Notes under the pieces: generated by a model
The model's database searches: none
Told to the model about the DNA's origin: nothing
Seen by the model: only the letters and a program-made list of their open reading frames with translations
Shown: one piece after another, positions 1 to 6,555 of the stretch
How the letters are laid out: each line of letters begins with the position of its first letter
Numbering within the stretch: position 1 is the stretch's first letter
Assembly: GCA_947374315.1 (NCBI GenBank)
Contig: CANCBK010000068.1
Span: 1-9,050, forward strand
DNA length: 9,050 bases
Source: Burkholderiaceae bacterium
Lineage (GTDB): Bacteria; Pseudomonadota; Gammaproteobacteria; Burkholderiales; Burkholderiaceae
Direction: 5' to 3'
Translations under genes and position numbers: made by a program

Positions 1-29
1 TATCACCATTTTCTCAACACATGACGCTA

Positions 30-45
30 AGTGTTTGTAAACACT
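30..45. repeat. Inverted repeat AGTGTTT-GT-AAACACT upstream of the mraZ promoter
   Basis: Two perfect 7-bp arms (30-36 and 39-45) are separated by 2 bp. The same half-site AAACACT recurs at 72-78, running into the -35 box, 33 bp downstream of the copy at 39. The 2-nt centre is too short for a good RNA hairpin and no T-run follows on the + strand, so a protein-binding site is more likely than a terminator of an upstream gene. The protein that might bind is unknown. The repeat itself is seen directly; its function is inference. Confidence 0.4.
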
Positions 46-77
46 AGAGAAATTCCTAAAAAAACTCCTAAAAACAC

Positions 78-106
78 TTGACCCTCTTAGTGCGATCCTC
101 TAAAGT
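78..106 (+). promoter_or_regulatory. Predicted sigma70-type promoter of the dcw cluster
   Basis: The -35 is TTGACC (78-83, 5 of 6 consensus bases), followed by a 17-bp spacer and a -10 of TAAAGT (101-106, 4 of 6). Transcription would start near 112-114, leaving a leader of only about 20 nt before mraZ. Upstream A-rich tracts (58-64 and 70-74, inside the repeated TCCTAAAAA at 54-62 and 66-74) sit where an UP element would lie. The placement just before mraZ and overlapping the MraZ repeats supports it as the main promoter of the cluster. Predicted from sequence only. Confidence 0.65.
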
Positions 107-132
107 GGGAGGAAGTGTGAAAAAGTGGGGTA
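103..132 (+). promoter_or_regulatory. MraZ operator: tandem 10-bp repeats
   Basis: Three units with an exact 10-bp period are visible: AAGTGGGAGG (103-112), AAGTGTGAAA (113-122) and AAGTGGGGTA (123-132). A weak fourth, AATGGTGTTT (133-142), contains the start codon. In E. coli MraZ binds TGGGN repeats separated by 5 nt upstream of its own gene, and in mycoplasmas it binds AAAGTG-type repeats with the same period, so this fits a MraZ autoregulatory site. The array begins inside the -10 box, spans the predicted transcription start and ends in the ribosome binding site, so bound MraZ would block RNA polymerase. Confidence 0.8.
125..130 (+). promoter_or_regulatory. Shine-Dalgarno-like GTGGGG of mraZ, inside the third operator repeat
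   Basis: GTGGGG is the only plausible ribosome binding site close to the mraZ start. It lies 3 nt before ATG 134 and 6 nt before the in-frame GTG 137, so normal spacing favours GTG 137. The purine-rich GGGAGGAAG at 107-115 is about 18 nt from the ATG and too far away. These bases would serve both as MraZ operator in DNA and as ribosome binding site in RNA. Confidence 0.5.
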
Positions 133-133
133 A

Positions 134-565
134 ATGGTGTTTCAAGGTGCGTCAGCTCTCAATTTAGATGCAAAAGGTCGCATGTCTGTGCCGGCTAAGC
201 ATCGTGACGCCTTGTTAGTTCAAGGTGAGGGCCGAATAACGCTCACAAAACACCCTGATGGATGCCTGCTTTTGTTCCCCCGCCCCGAATGGGAAACCTT
301 TCGCTCTCGTGTAGCGCAGCTGCCAATGGATGCCCATTGGTGGCGTCGAATCTTCCTCGGTAATGCCGCGGAAGTCGATTTAGACAGCGCTGGAAGAATT
401 TTGGTCAGCCCTGAGTTACGGGCTGCTGCTGGTATTGAGAAGGAAGTGATGCTGCTGGGAATGGGCAGTCACTTGGAATTATGGGATGCCACTACTTACG
501 CTGCAAAAGAACGGGCTGCCATTGCGCAAGGCATGCCTGAAGCCCTGAAGCAATTTAATTTTTGA
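134..565 (+). CDS. mraZ: Transcriptional regulator MraZ
   Basis: A 143-residue DNA-binding protein of the MraZ family, which controls transcription of the dcw cluster from its own promoter. It shows the usual two SpoVT/AbrB-like halves: the first carries DAKGRMSVP at residues 12-20, the second [13 protein letters not shown] at 84-96. These D-x-x-G-R segments are the conserved family signature and form the DNA-binding surface of a ring-shaped oligomer. The ATG at 134 has a close ribosome site (3 nt); the GTG at 137 would give a protein starting MFQGASAL, as I recall for related betaproteobacteria, with better 6-nt spacing, so the start is uncertain by one codon. It is the first gene of the operon and its operator sits just upstream. 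The stop is 12 nt before rsmH. Length is normal for the family (about 140-150) and no defect is seen. Confidence 0.96.
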   Translation: MVFQGASALNLDAKGRMSVPAKHRDALLVQGEGRITLTKHPDGCLLLFPRPEWETFRSRVAQLPMDAHWWRRIFLGNAAEVDLDSAGRILVSPELRAAAGIEKEVMLLGMGSHLELWDATTYAAKERAAIAQGMPEALKQFNF

Positions 566-577
566 TGACAGGGTGCC

Positions 578-1528
578 ATGAACATAACTCATCGCCCAGT
601 GTTACTGGCCGAGGCGGTGACGGCGCTGATCAGTGGCCCACGCATCACTTCTCCAGAAGCATCAAAAAATCTACTGTTGATCGATGGAACGTTTGGGCGC
701 GGCGGTCATACGCAGGCTCTGCTTGCGCAACTTCCCCCCAATGCGCGAATGATTTCCTTCGACAAGGATTTGGATGCGATCGCAGTAGCGGAACAAATCA
801 ACGATCAACGTCTTCGAATCGTGCACGACAGCTTCGCGCAGATGGATCAATATGCGGAGCCAGAATCTGTCGATGGCATTTTGTTGGATCTCGGTATCAG
901 CTCACCACAGGTGGACGAGGCACATCGCGGATTTTCTTTTCGCAAAGATGGTCCGCTCGATATGCGGATGAACACGGATCACGGCTTAACGGCAGCAGAA
1001 TGGTTGGAACAGGCATCACAAGAGGACATCACACGCGTGATTAAGACTTATGGTGAAGAGCGTTTTGCATTTCAGATCGCTAAGGCTATTGTGGCCAAGC
1101 GAGAAGCAGGCTTGCCTCCAAAAACCACTTTGCAATTGGCGGGCTTAGTAGCTAGCGTGGTTCGCACAAGGGAAGTAGGGCAAGATCCCGCCACGAGAAC
1201 TTTCCAAGCCTTACGTATTTTTATCAATCGCGAGTTAGAGGATTTAGAACTTGGATTGAAAGCGGCTCTCAGGTTGTTAAAGCCAGGCGCACGCTTAGCT
1301 GTGATCAGTTTTCATTCGCTAGAAGACCGTATTGTGAAGCAGTTTCTACAGTCACACGCCAAGGTGGTTGTGCCACGTGGTTTGCCGGTCCGCGATAGAG
1401 ATTTACCGCAGAGCGCTTTAGAAATTATTGGGCGCGTTAAACCAAGCGATGACGAGGTTCGAGAAAACCCTCGTGCTCGCTCGGCCATTATGCGCATTGC
1501 TGAAAAACGTGCGGGAGTCATGGCTTGA
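578..1528 (+). CDS. rsmH: 16S rRNA (cytosine-1402-N4)-methyltransferase RsmH
   Basis: A SAM-dependent methyltransferase (also called MraW) that makes the N4 methyl of m4Cm1402 in the decoding centre of 16S rRNA; it acts on the small ribosomal subunit in the cytoplasm. Family motifs appear in order over 316 residues: [10 protein letters not shown] (5-14), the SAM-binding [10 protein letters not shown] (36-45), DKDLDAI (62-68), [11 protein letters not shown] (103-113), DGPLDMRM (124-131), [13 protein letters not shown] (205-217), [15 protein letters not shown] (243-257) and [10 protein letters not shown] (297-306). Length is normal (E. coli about 313). The ATG at 578 follows AGGG (570-573) by 4 nt, and starting there gives the usual N-terminus. 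The last codons overlap the ftsL start in a TTGA arrangement. The position between mraZ and ftsL is the standard one. Confidence 0.97.
   Translation: MNITHRPVLLAEAVTALISGPRITSPEASKNLLLIDGTFGRGGHTQALLAQLPPNARMISFDKDLDAIAVAEQINDQRLRIVHDSFAQMDQYAEPESVDGILLDLGISSPQVDEAHRGFSFRKDGPLDMRMNTDHGLTAAEWLEQASQEDITRVIKTYGEERFAFQIAKAIVAKREAGLPPKTTLQLAGLVASVVRTREVGQDPATRTFQALRIFINRELEDLELGLKAALRLLKPGARLAVISFHSLEDRIVKQFLQSHAKVVVPRGLPVRDRDLPQSALEIIGRVKPSDDEVRENPRARSAIMRIAEKRAGVMA
1513..1517 (+). promoter_or_regulatory. Ribosome binding site GGGAG that decides the ftsL start
   Basis: GGGAG within the end of rsmH lies 7 nt before the TTG at 1525. There is no ATG or GTG in the ftsL frame ahead of its membrane segment, and the first in-frame ATG (1741) falls near the C-terminus, so this site supports the TTG start. 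Confidence 0.6.
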
Positions 1529-1791
1529 ATCGCGCCACCCTCACATTGCTCGCTCTGTTATTGGTATGCGCTTTATCTTTGGTCGCAGCACAGCAACGCG
1601 CGCGTAAATTGTTTATTTCCTTGGAGTATTCGCAAATTGAAGAGCGTAAGCTCAATCAAGACTGGTTGCGTTTGGAATATGAGCAACGCAATTTATCTAA
1701 ATCAGCCAGGATTCGTGATGTTGCTCGCAATCAATTGCATATGGTTCCAATTTCTCCTGAACGTACCTTGTACTTAAAGGAAGCTAGATGA
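1525..1791 (+). CDS. ftsL: Cell division protein FtsL
   Basis: A small bitopic inner-membrane protein of the divisome that forms the FtsQLB complex and activates septal FtsW-FtsI synthesis. The 88 residues show the family plan: a very short cytoplasmic tail, one membrane helix at about residues 5-22 ([17 protein letters not shown]), then a periplasmic coiled coil with spaced hydrophobic residues at about 27-58, and the C-terminal segment [19 protein letters not shown] (61-79) typical of FtsL. FtsL is poorly conserved, so the call rests on this architecture and on its invariant place between rsmH and ftsI. The start is TTG, overlapping the rsmH stop in TTGA and preceded by GGGAG at good spacing, which suggests translation by coupling to rsmH. 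The stop overlaps the ftsI start in ATGA. E. coli FtsL is longer (121 residues), mostly because of its longer cytoplasmic tail. Confidence 0.93.
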   Translation: MNRATLTLLALLLVCALSLVAAQQRARKLFISLEYSQIEERKLNQDWLRLEYEQRNLSKSARIRDVARNQLHMVPISPERTLYLKEAR

Positions 1792-3563
1792 GGCCGGTAG
1801 GATTTTCAACTACGCCAAATTTAGTATTGCGTCTGCCAATGTGGCGGTCACGCTTAATGTTATTTATGCTGTTCTTCGTATTTATGTTGTTGCTCATTCG
1901 CGCTTTCTGGATTCAAGGTCCGGGAAATGCTTTTTATGAGGCTAAGGGTGTACGAGGTACGCAACGTGAATTAGAGCTCCCAGCTTCTCGAGGAAAAATT
2001 TTGGACCGTAATGGTCAAGTCATTGCGACCAGTCTTGAGGCGAAGTCGGTGATTGCCTATAACGATACGGTGCCAGATGATTTAGCTGCAGATAAGGTTC
2101 ATCAGCTAGCTAGCTTATTGCAGATGGGTGAGGCAGACTTGCGCAAGAAATTGCGTGAAGAGCGTAAGCAAGTTTTCTTGAAGCGCCAGGTAGATCCAGA
2201 GACTGCACAAAAAATCAAGCAATTAGAGATCCCAGGTATTGGCCTCAACAATGAATACCGCCGCTTCTATCCTGAAGGTGAGGCGATGGCGCATGTTGTT
2301 GGATTTACCAATGTAGAGGATCGTGGTCAAGAGGGAATGGAGCTTTCGAGAGAGAAAGATTTGGCTGGCCATGCAGGACAACGCCGTGTGGTGGTTGATC
2401 GTTTGGGGCGTATTGTTGAGGAGATCTCTATTGACCAGTTGCCGCAAAATGGCAAAGACTTACAGCTGTCGGTCGATAGCAAAATTCAATATCTAGCTTA
2501 TAACGCTGTAAAAAGTGCAGTTGAGACTCATCATGCAAAAGCGGGTGGGGCTGTAGTGCTGGATACCCAAACTGGCGAAATTCTTGCGCTGGCAAATTAT
2601 CCAAGCTACAACCCAAATGACCGAAGAAATCTGAATGGCGAGCAGCTCCGAAATCGCGTGCTGACTGATATGTTTGAGCCGGGCTCAACCATTAAACCAT
2701 TTACGATTTCTGCGGCACTGGAAAAGGGCTCCATCACCCCTAATACCAACATGGCAATTGGTGCTAGTTATTTAGTGGGCAAGAAGCCTATTACTGATAC
2801 CCATCCTTATGGCACTCTCACCGTCGCTCAGGTGATTCAAAAATCTAGCAATATTGGAGCCGCCAAAATTGCGATGAACTACCTCTCTCCTGAAGAGATG
2901 TGGAATATTTACACTGCCGTGGGATTTGGGCAGGCTCCAAAAATTGGTTTTCCGGGGGCTGTTGGTGGAACTTTGCACCCCTATAAAAATTGGGGGTCTA
3001 GTGACCAGGCACGTATTGCATTTGGCTATGGCATAGCCGGATCTCTATTTCAAGTTGCTCGTGCCTATACGATTTTTGCCCGCGATGGTGAGTTAGTGCC
3101 GTTGACAATAGAGCGTAGCCCAGAATTTAAGTCTGGAACAAAAGTGTTGTCCCCAAAAACGGCATTGGAAATGCGCGCAATGTTGGAGACGGTAACCGAG
3201 CCGGGTGGAACAGCCATTAAAGCTCAAGCCGAGGGATACCGCGTAGGTGGTAAAACGGGTACGGCACATAAGCTGGTTGGAAAGGGTTACGGAAATCGTT
3301 ACCTAGCTTATTTTGCTGGAATTGCCCCAATTAGTGCGCCGCGGATAGTAGTGGCCGTCATGATTGATGAGCCAACAGGCGGAAGCCACTATGGCGGTGA
3401 TGTTGCGGCGCCGGTATTTTCTACTATTGTGAGCGAAACGCTGCGCACCCTCAATGTGCTTCCAGATAGCAGTGTGAAACAGGCCGCTTCTGATGTGGAG
3501 TCTACTCCAGACATCCATATTGCTAGTGCAAAAGTGCCCCAACATGTGGTCTCAAAAAGATGA
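1788..3563 (+). CDS. ftsI: Peptidoglycan D,D-transpeptidase FtsI (PBP3)
   Basis: A class B penicillin-binding protein of the divisome that cross-links septal peptidoglycan in the periplasm, working with the glycosyltransferase FtsW; it is a beta-lactam target. Over 591 residues there is a cytoplasmic tail, one membrane anchor at about 20-43, the pedestal motif SRGKILDRNG (67-76), and a transpeptidase domain from about 225 to 555. The three active-site motifs are intact: S300-T-I-K303 (acylated serine S300, within EPGSTIKPF), S353-S-N355 and K489-T-G491-T. Spacing is nearly that of E. coli FtsI (about 588 residues). The ATG at 1788 has AAGGA (1777-1781) 6 nt upstream and overlaps the ftsL stop. 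The tail after about residue 558 is polar and looks unstructured. The stop overlaps the murE start. No change in active-site motifs is visible. Confidence 0.97.
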   Translation: MRPVGFSTTPNLVLRLPMWRSRLMLFMLFFVFMLLLIRAFWIQGPGNAFYEAKGVRGTQRELELPASRGKILDRNGQVIATSLEAKSVIAYNDTVPDDLAADKVHQLASLLQMGEADLRKKLREERKQVFLKRQVDPETAQKIKQLEIPGIGLNNEYRRFYPEGEAMAHVVGFTNVEDRGQEGMELSREKDLAGHAGQRRVVVDRLGRIVEEISIDQLPQNGKDLQLSVDSKIQYLAYNAVKSAVETHHAKAGGAVVLDTQTGEILALANYPSYNPNDRRNLNGEQLRNRVLTDMFEPGSTIKPFTISAALEKGSITPNTNMAIGASYLVGKKPITDTHPYGTLTVAQVIQKSSNIGAAKIAMNYLSPEEMWNIYTAVGFGQAPKIGFPGAVGGTLHPYKNWGSSDQARIAFGYGIAGSLFQVARAYTIFARDGELVPLTIERSPEFKSGTKVLSPKTALEMRAMLETVTEPGGTAIKAQAEGYRVGGKTGTAHKLVGKGYGNRYLAYFAGIAPISAPRIVVAVMIDEPTGGSHYGGDVAAPVFSTIVSETLRTLNVLPDSSVKQAASDVESTPDIHIASAKVPQHVVSKR

Positions 3564-5113
3564 TGGCGATGGTGAATATGGAAGCCCATCTGTTGATCTC
3601 TCACTTACGTGATCTCACTTCTGCTAACGCGAAAGTGACTGCTGATAGTCGCCAAATTAAAGCGGGTGATATTTTCTTTGCATATGCAGTTGGCCATGGC
3701 AATGCATTGCGAGATGGCCGCGACTACATTGCTGCGGCTTTAGCGAATGGCGCAGCGGCAATCGTATTTGATCCTGCCGATGGAGTTGCTAACGATTACT
3801 TAGATCGTCCACAATGTTTTGCCATTGAGAATTTGGCTTCTTTGGCTGGGCCACTCTGTGCGGAGTGGTATGAATATCCAAGTAAAAAATTAAATGTCAT
3901 CGGTGTCACGGGCACCAATGGAAAGACAAGTATTACCCAGTGGCTGGCACAGGCCTTGGATGAAGCAAGCCATCGGACCGCAGTACTGGGTACTTTGGGA
4001 ACGGGATTTCCGGGAGCGCTCGTGGAGACTGGCTATACAACGCCAGACGCACCACGCTTGCAAACCCAATTAAAAGAATTACTGGATGCTGGTGCTCAGC
4101 AGCTTGCAATTGAGATCTCCTCGCATGCACTGGATCAAGAGCGCATTGCCGGACTTGATATCCATTGCGCAGTCTTTACGAACTTGACTCAAGATCATTT
4201 GGATTACCACGGCACGATGAGCGACTATGCTGAGGCTAAAGCAAAGCTTTTTAAATATCCCGGCCTGAAGCATGCTGTGATCAATTTTGATGACTCCTTT
4301 GGTCGCGAGCTTGCAATGAAGATGCTCACCTCTCATGGTCCTCAGGTCTGGGGGTATGCATTAAATCAGAATGCCTTTATTGGGTTTGAGAAGTTCGATG
4401 ATCGTTTGAGGCGGATTGATGCAAAAGACACCACCCTCACATCAACTGGTTATCGCACTCAATTTAGTTGCGATGAGCTCGGCTCAAGCGCCCTTCATGC
4501 TCCAGTTCTAGGCGAATTTAATTTAAGCAACTACTTGGCAGTTTGGACAGTGCTATTGACTCAAGGCTTCAGTTGCGAGGAGGCTTCCAAGCGCCTGGCT
4601 AAATTAAGTTCTGTGCCGGGTCGCATGGAGTTAATCGCACTCAATAAAACCCAGAGGGCTGAAGGCCCATTGGTCGTTGTGGATTATGCGCATACACCCG
4701 ACGCTCTAAGTAAAGCGCTAGTTGCTTTACGCCCAATTGCAGATCAAAGGGCTGGAAAAATTTGGTGTGTATTTGGATGTGGTGGCGATCGAGATATGGG
4801 TAAGCGCTCGCAAATGGGGCGTGTAGCGCAAGAGTTTGCCGATCATATTGTCATCACTAGTGATAACCCAAGATCCGAAGAGCCGGGATCCATCATTGCA
4901 ATGATTCGATCTGGTATGAGTGCCGACTTTGAGTCAGTTCAGTTGATCCCTGATCGGGCTGCCGCAATTATGGCTGCAGTGCGTCATGCGGATATCAAGG
5001 ATGTCATTTTGGTTGCGGGCAAGGGGCATGAGTCCACTCAAGAGATCAAGGGTAAGAAATTTGATTTTTCTGATCAAGAGCATATTCGTTTGGCTGCAGG
5101 GGGCGTTATATGA
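3560..5113 (+). CDS. murE: UDP-MurNAc-tripeptide synthetase MurE (meso-DAP adding)
   Basis: A cytoplasmic Mur ligase that uses ATP to add meso-diaminopimelate to UDP-MurNAc-L-Ala-D-Glu. Of 517 residues, the N-terminal UDP-substrate domain includes TADSRQIKAGDIFFA (27-41). The ATP P-loop GVTGTNGKTS is at 115-124, TTPDAPRLQ at 160-168, and EISSHALDQERI at 185-196 leads to the NLTQDHLDYHGTM block (208-220). By alignment with E. coli K224, the lysine that becomes carbamylated is K227 in YAEAK. GRME (354-357) and DYAHTPDAL (375-383) mark the C-terminal region. DNPR at 435-438 is the motif that selects meso-DAP, as expected in a Gram-negative. Four in-frame ATG codons (3560, 3563, 3569, 3578) crowd the start and none has a strong ribosome site; 3560 is chosen because it overlaps the ftsI stop. 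The stop overlaps the murF start. Confidence 0.97.
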   Translation: MMAMVNMEAHLLISHLRDLTSANAKVTADSRQIKAGDIFFAYAVGHGNALRDGRDYIAAALANGAAAIVFDPADGVANDYLDRPQCFAIENLASLAGPLCAEWYEYPSKKLNVIGVTGTNGKTSITQWLAQALDEASHRTAVLGTLGTGFPGALVETGYTTPDAPRLQTQLKELLDAGAQQLAIEISSHALDQERIAGLDIHCAVFTNLTQDHLDYHGTMSDYAEAKAKLFKYPGLKHAVINFDDSFGRELAMKMLTSHGPQVWGYALNQNAFIGFEKFDDRLRRIDAKDTTLTSTGYRTQFSCDELGSSALHAPVLGEFNLSNYLAVWTVLLTQGFSCEEASKRLAKLSSVPGRMELIALNKTQRAEGPLVVVDYAHTPDALSKALVALRPIADQRAGKIWCVFGCGGDRDMGKRSQMGRVAQEFADHIVITSDNPRSEEPGSIIAMIRSGMSADFESVQLIPDRAAAIMAAVRHADIKDVILVAGKGHESTQEIKGKKFDFSDQEHIRLAAGGVI

Positions 5114-6555
5114 GTCTATCGATGACTACACTCGCTCAGGTTCATGCAATGTTGCCAGGCAGTCAGTTGGTGCATGCCTCCAATGAGGCTGCACAGGCAA
5201 TCACTATTTCTGGTGTTGGTAGTGATAGCCGTCAGACTCAGGCTGGTGAATTATTTGTGGCCTTGGCAGGCGAGCGTTTTGATGCACATGATTTCTTAGG
5301 TGATGTGGCATCAGCAGGCGCCAGCGCCGCCTTGATTAGTGACAAAGAAAAATGCCCTGCGAATATAGCTGCAGTCTATGTGAAGGATACTAAGCAAGGC
5401 TTAGGTCAATTAGCAAAAGCATGGCGCACACAGTTTTTTATTCCTGTAGCCTTGGTGACTGGCTCAAATGGCAAGACCACCGTTAAAGAGATGATTGCCT
5501 CCATTTTTAGGGCTGCCTTGGGCGAAGAGTCAACCTTGGTAACCAGGGGCAATTTGAATAATGATATTGGCTTACCCTTAACTTTATTGCGTATGCGTTC
5601 AAGTGATCGCTTGGCGGTGATTGAGTTGGGCATGAATCATCCAGGTGAGACTGCGGAGTTAGCCGCCATCGCACAAGCCAATATCGCTCTGATTAATAAT
5701 GCGCAGCGCGAACATCAAGAATTTATGGCGACAGTGGAAGCGGTTGCTAAAGAGCATGCAACCGCTTTAAGTGCGCTGCCTATCGATGGGGTTGCGGTAT
5801 TCCCAGCAGACTCAGAGTTTTCTAGCATTTGGCGTCAAGCTGCCGCAGGACGTAAGGTCATTGATTTTGTGCTGTCTTCCGATGTAACGCCAGCTCAGGC
5901 TGCCGTAACGGGCCGCTTACTGGCTAATGGAAAAATTGAGATTTTGACTGAGGAGGGAGGTATTGAGGTTCAACTCAATACCTTGGGAAATCACAATGTT
6001 CGCAATGCGCTAGCTGCTACTGCGGTTGCATTGGGGGCTGGTTTGAGTCTCGAGAAAATTAAAGCAGGCCTGGAATCGTTTATGCCAGTCAATGGACGCA
6101 TGCAGGCTAAATCCCTCAGCGCGCATCGCACGCTTATTGATGATAGTTATAACGCCAATCCAGATTCAGTGAGGGCCGCAATTGATGCGCTTAAGCTGTC
6201 TGGAAATGCTTCTTGGTTGGTGCTGGGTGATATGGGTGAGGTTGGTGATCAAGGCCCTGCGTTTCATGAAGAAGTTGGCGCTTATGCTGCCGAGCAAGGT
6301 GTGGCTAAGCTATTTGCTCTTGGAGAGCAATCTCAGTTTGCGGTGCAAGGCTTTGATAAAGCAAACCAAGGACATGCGGCTACTGCTTCACATTTTATGA
6401 ATGTAGATCAATTGCTTGCAGAATTAAGCGCCGCACTGGATGCGCAGGGTGCATTGGTCGCACCGCATTTAGATATTTTGATTAAGGGATCGCGTTTTAT
6501 GCGTATGGAGCGTGTAGTACAAGCCTTATTAGAGGAGGCTAAAACATGCTCTTAA
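5110..6555 (+). CDS. murF: UDP-MurNAc-tripeptide:D-Ala-D-Ala ligase MurF
   Basis: The last cytoplasmic Mur ligase: it adds the D-Ala-D-Ala dipeptide with ATP to give UDP-MurNAc-pentapeptide, the MraY substrate. The 481 residues show [15 protein letters not shown] (38-52) in the substrate domain, the P-loop VTGSNGKTT (116-124), [14 protein letters not shown] (147-160) and ELGMNHPGE (172-180), all typical of Mur[13 protein letters not shown] (195-206) follows, with [11 protein letters not shown] (343-353), VLGDMGEVG (371-379) and [16 protein letters not shown] (455-470) in the C-terminal domain. AGGGGG (5098-5103) lies 6 nt before the ATG at 5110, which overlaps the murE stop (ATGA); a second in-frame ATG is at 5122. 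The end overlaps mraY by 10 nt. Length is close to that of E. coli (452), with small loop additions. Confidence 0.97.
   Translation: MSLSMTTLAQVHAMLPGSQLVHASNEAAQAITISGVGSDSRQTQAGELFVALAGERFDAHDFLGDVASAGASAALISDKEKCPANIAAVYVKDTKQGLGQLAKAWRTQFFIPVALVTGSNGKTTVKEMIASIFRAALGEESTLVTRGNLNNDIGLPLTLLRMRSSDRLAVIELGMNHPGETAELAAIAQANIALINNAQREHQEFMATVEAVAKEHATALSALPIDGVAVFPADSEFSSIWRQAAAGRKVIDFVLSSDVTPAQAAVTGRLLANGKIEILTEEGGIEVQLNTLGNHNVRNALAATAVALGAGLSLEKIKAGLESFMPVNGRMQAKSLSAHRTLIDDSYNANPDSVRAAIDALKLSGNASWLVLGDMGEVGDQGPAFHEEVGAYAAEQGVAKLFALGEQSQFAVQGFDKANQGHAATASHFMNVDQLLAELSAALDAQGALVAPHLDILIKGSRFMRMERVVQALLEEAKTCS
6532..6538 (+). promoter_or_regulatory. Strong ribosome binding site GAGGAGG of mraY
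   Basis: This is an almost full Shine-Dalgarno sequence 7 nt before ATG 6546, inside the murF coding end. It is the strongest ribosome site in the window and fixes the mraY start at 6546 rather than the in-frame ATG at 6555. Confidence 0.8.

Noticed and set aside
1..47. The end of an upstream protein-coding gene entering from the left edge on the + strand.
   Set aside because: All three forward frames reach stops early (22-24, 38-40, 45-47) and the few codons before them resemble nothing recognisable, so no partial gene can be supported.
30..64. The palindrome at 30-45 as a rho-independent terminator of an upstream gene.
   Set aside because: The loop would be only 2 nt (or 4 with a shorter stem), the stem is AT-rich and no T-run follows on the + strand.
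562..1044. A 160-codon open frame starting TTG-ATG at the mraZ stop and overlapping rsmH in another frame.
   Set aside because: The translation is rich in Ser, Arg, Cys and Trp with no recognisable domain, and the rsmH frame has every family motif across the same DNA. It is a shadow frame.
3102..3131. Possible internal promoter in ftsI: TTGACA (3102-3107) with TTTAAG (3126-3131) at 18-bp spacing.
   Set aside because: A perfect TTGACA is expected a few times by chance in a window of this size, and the -10 is weak and sits inside conserved coding sequence. Not called without transcript data.
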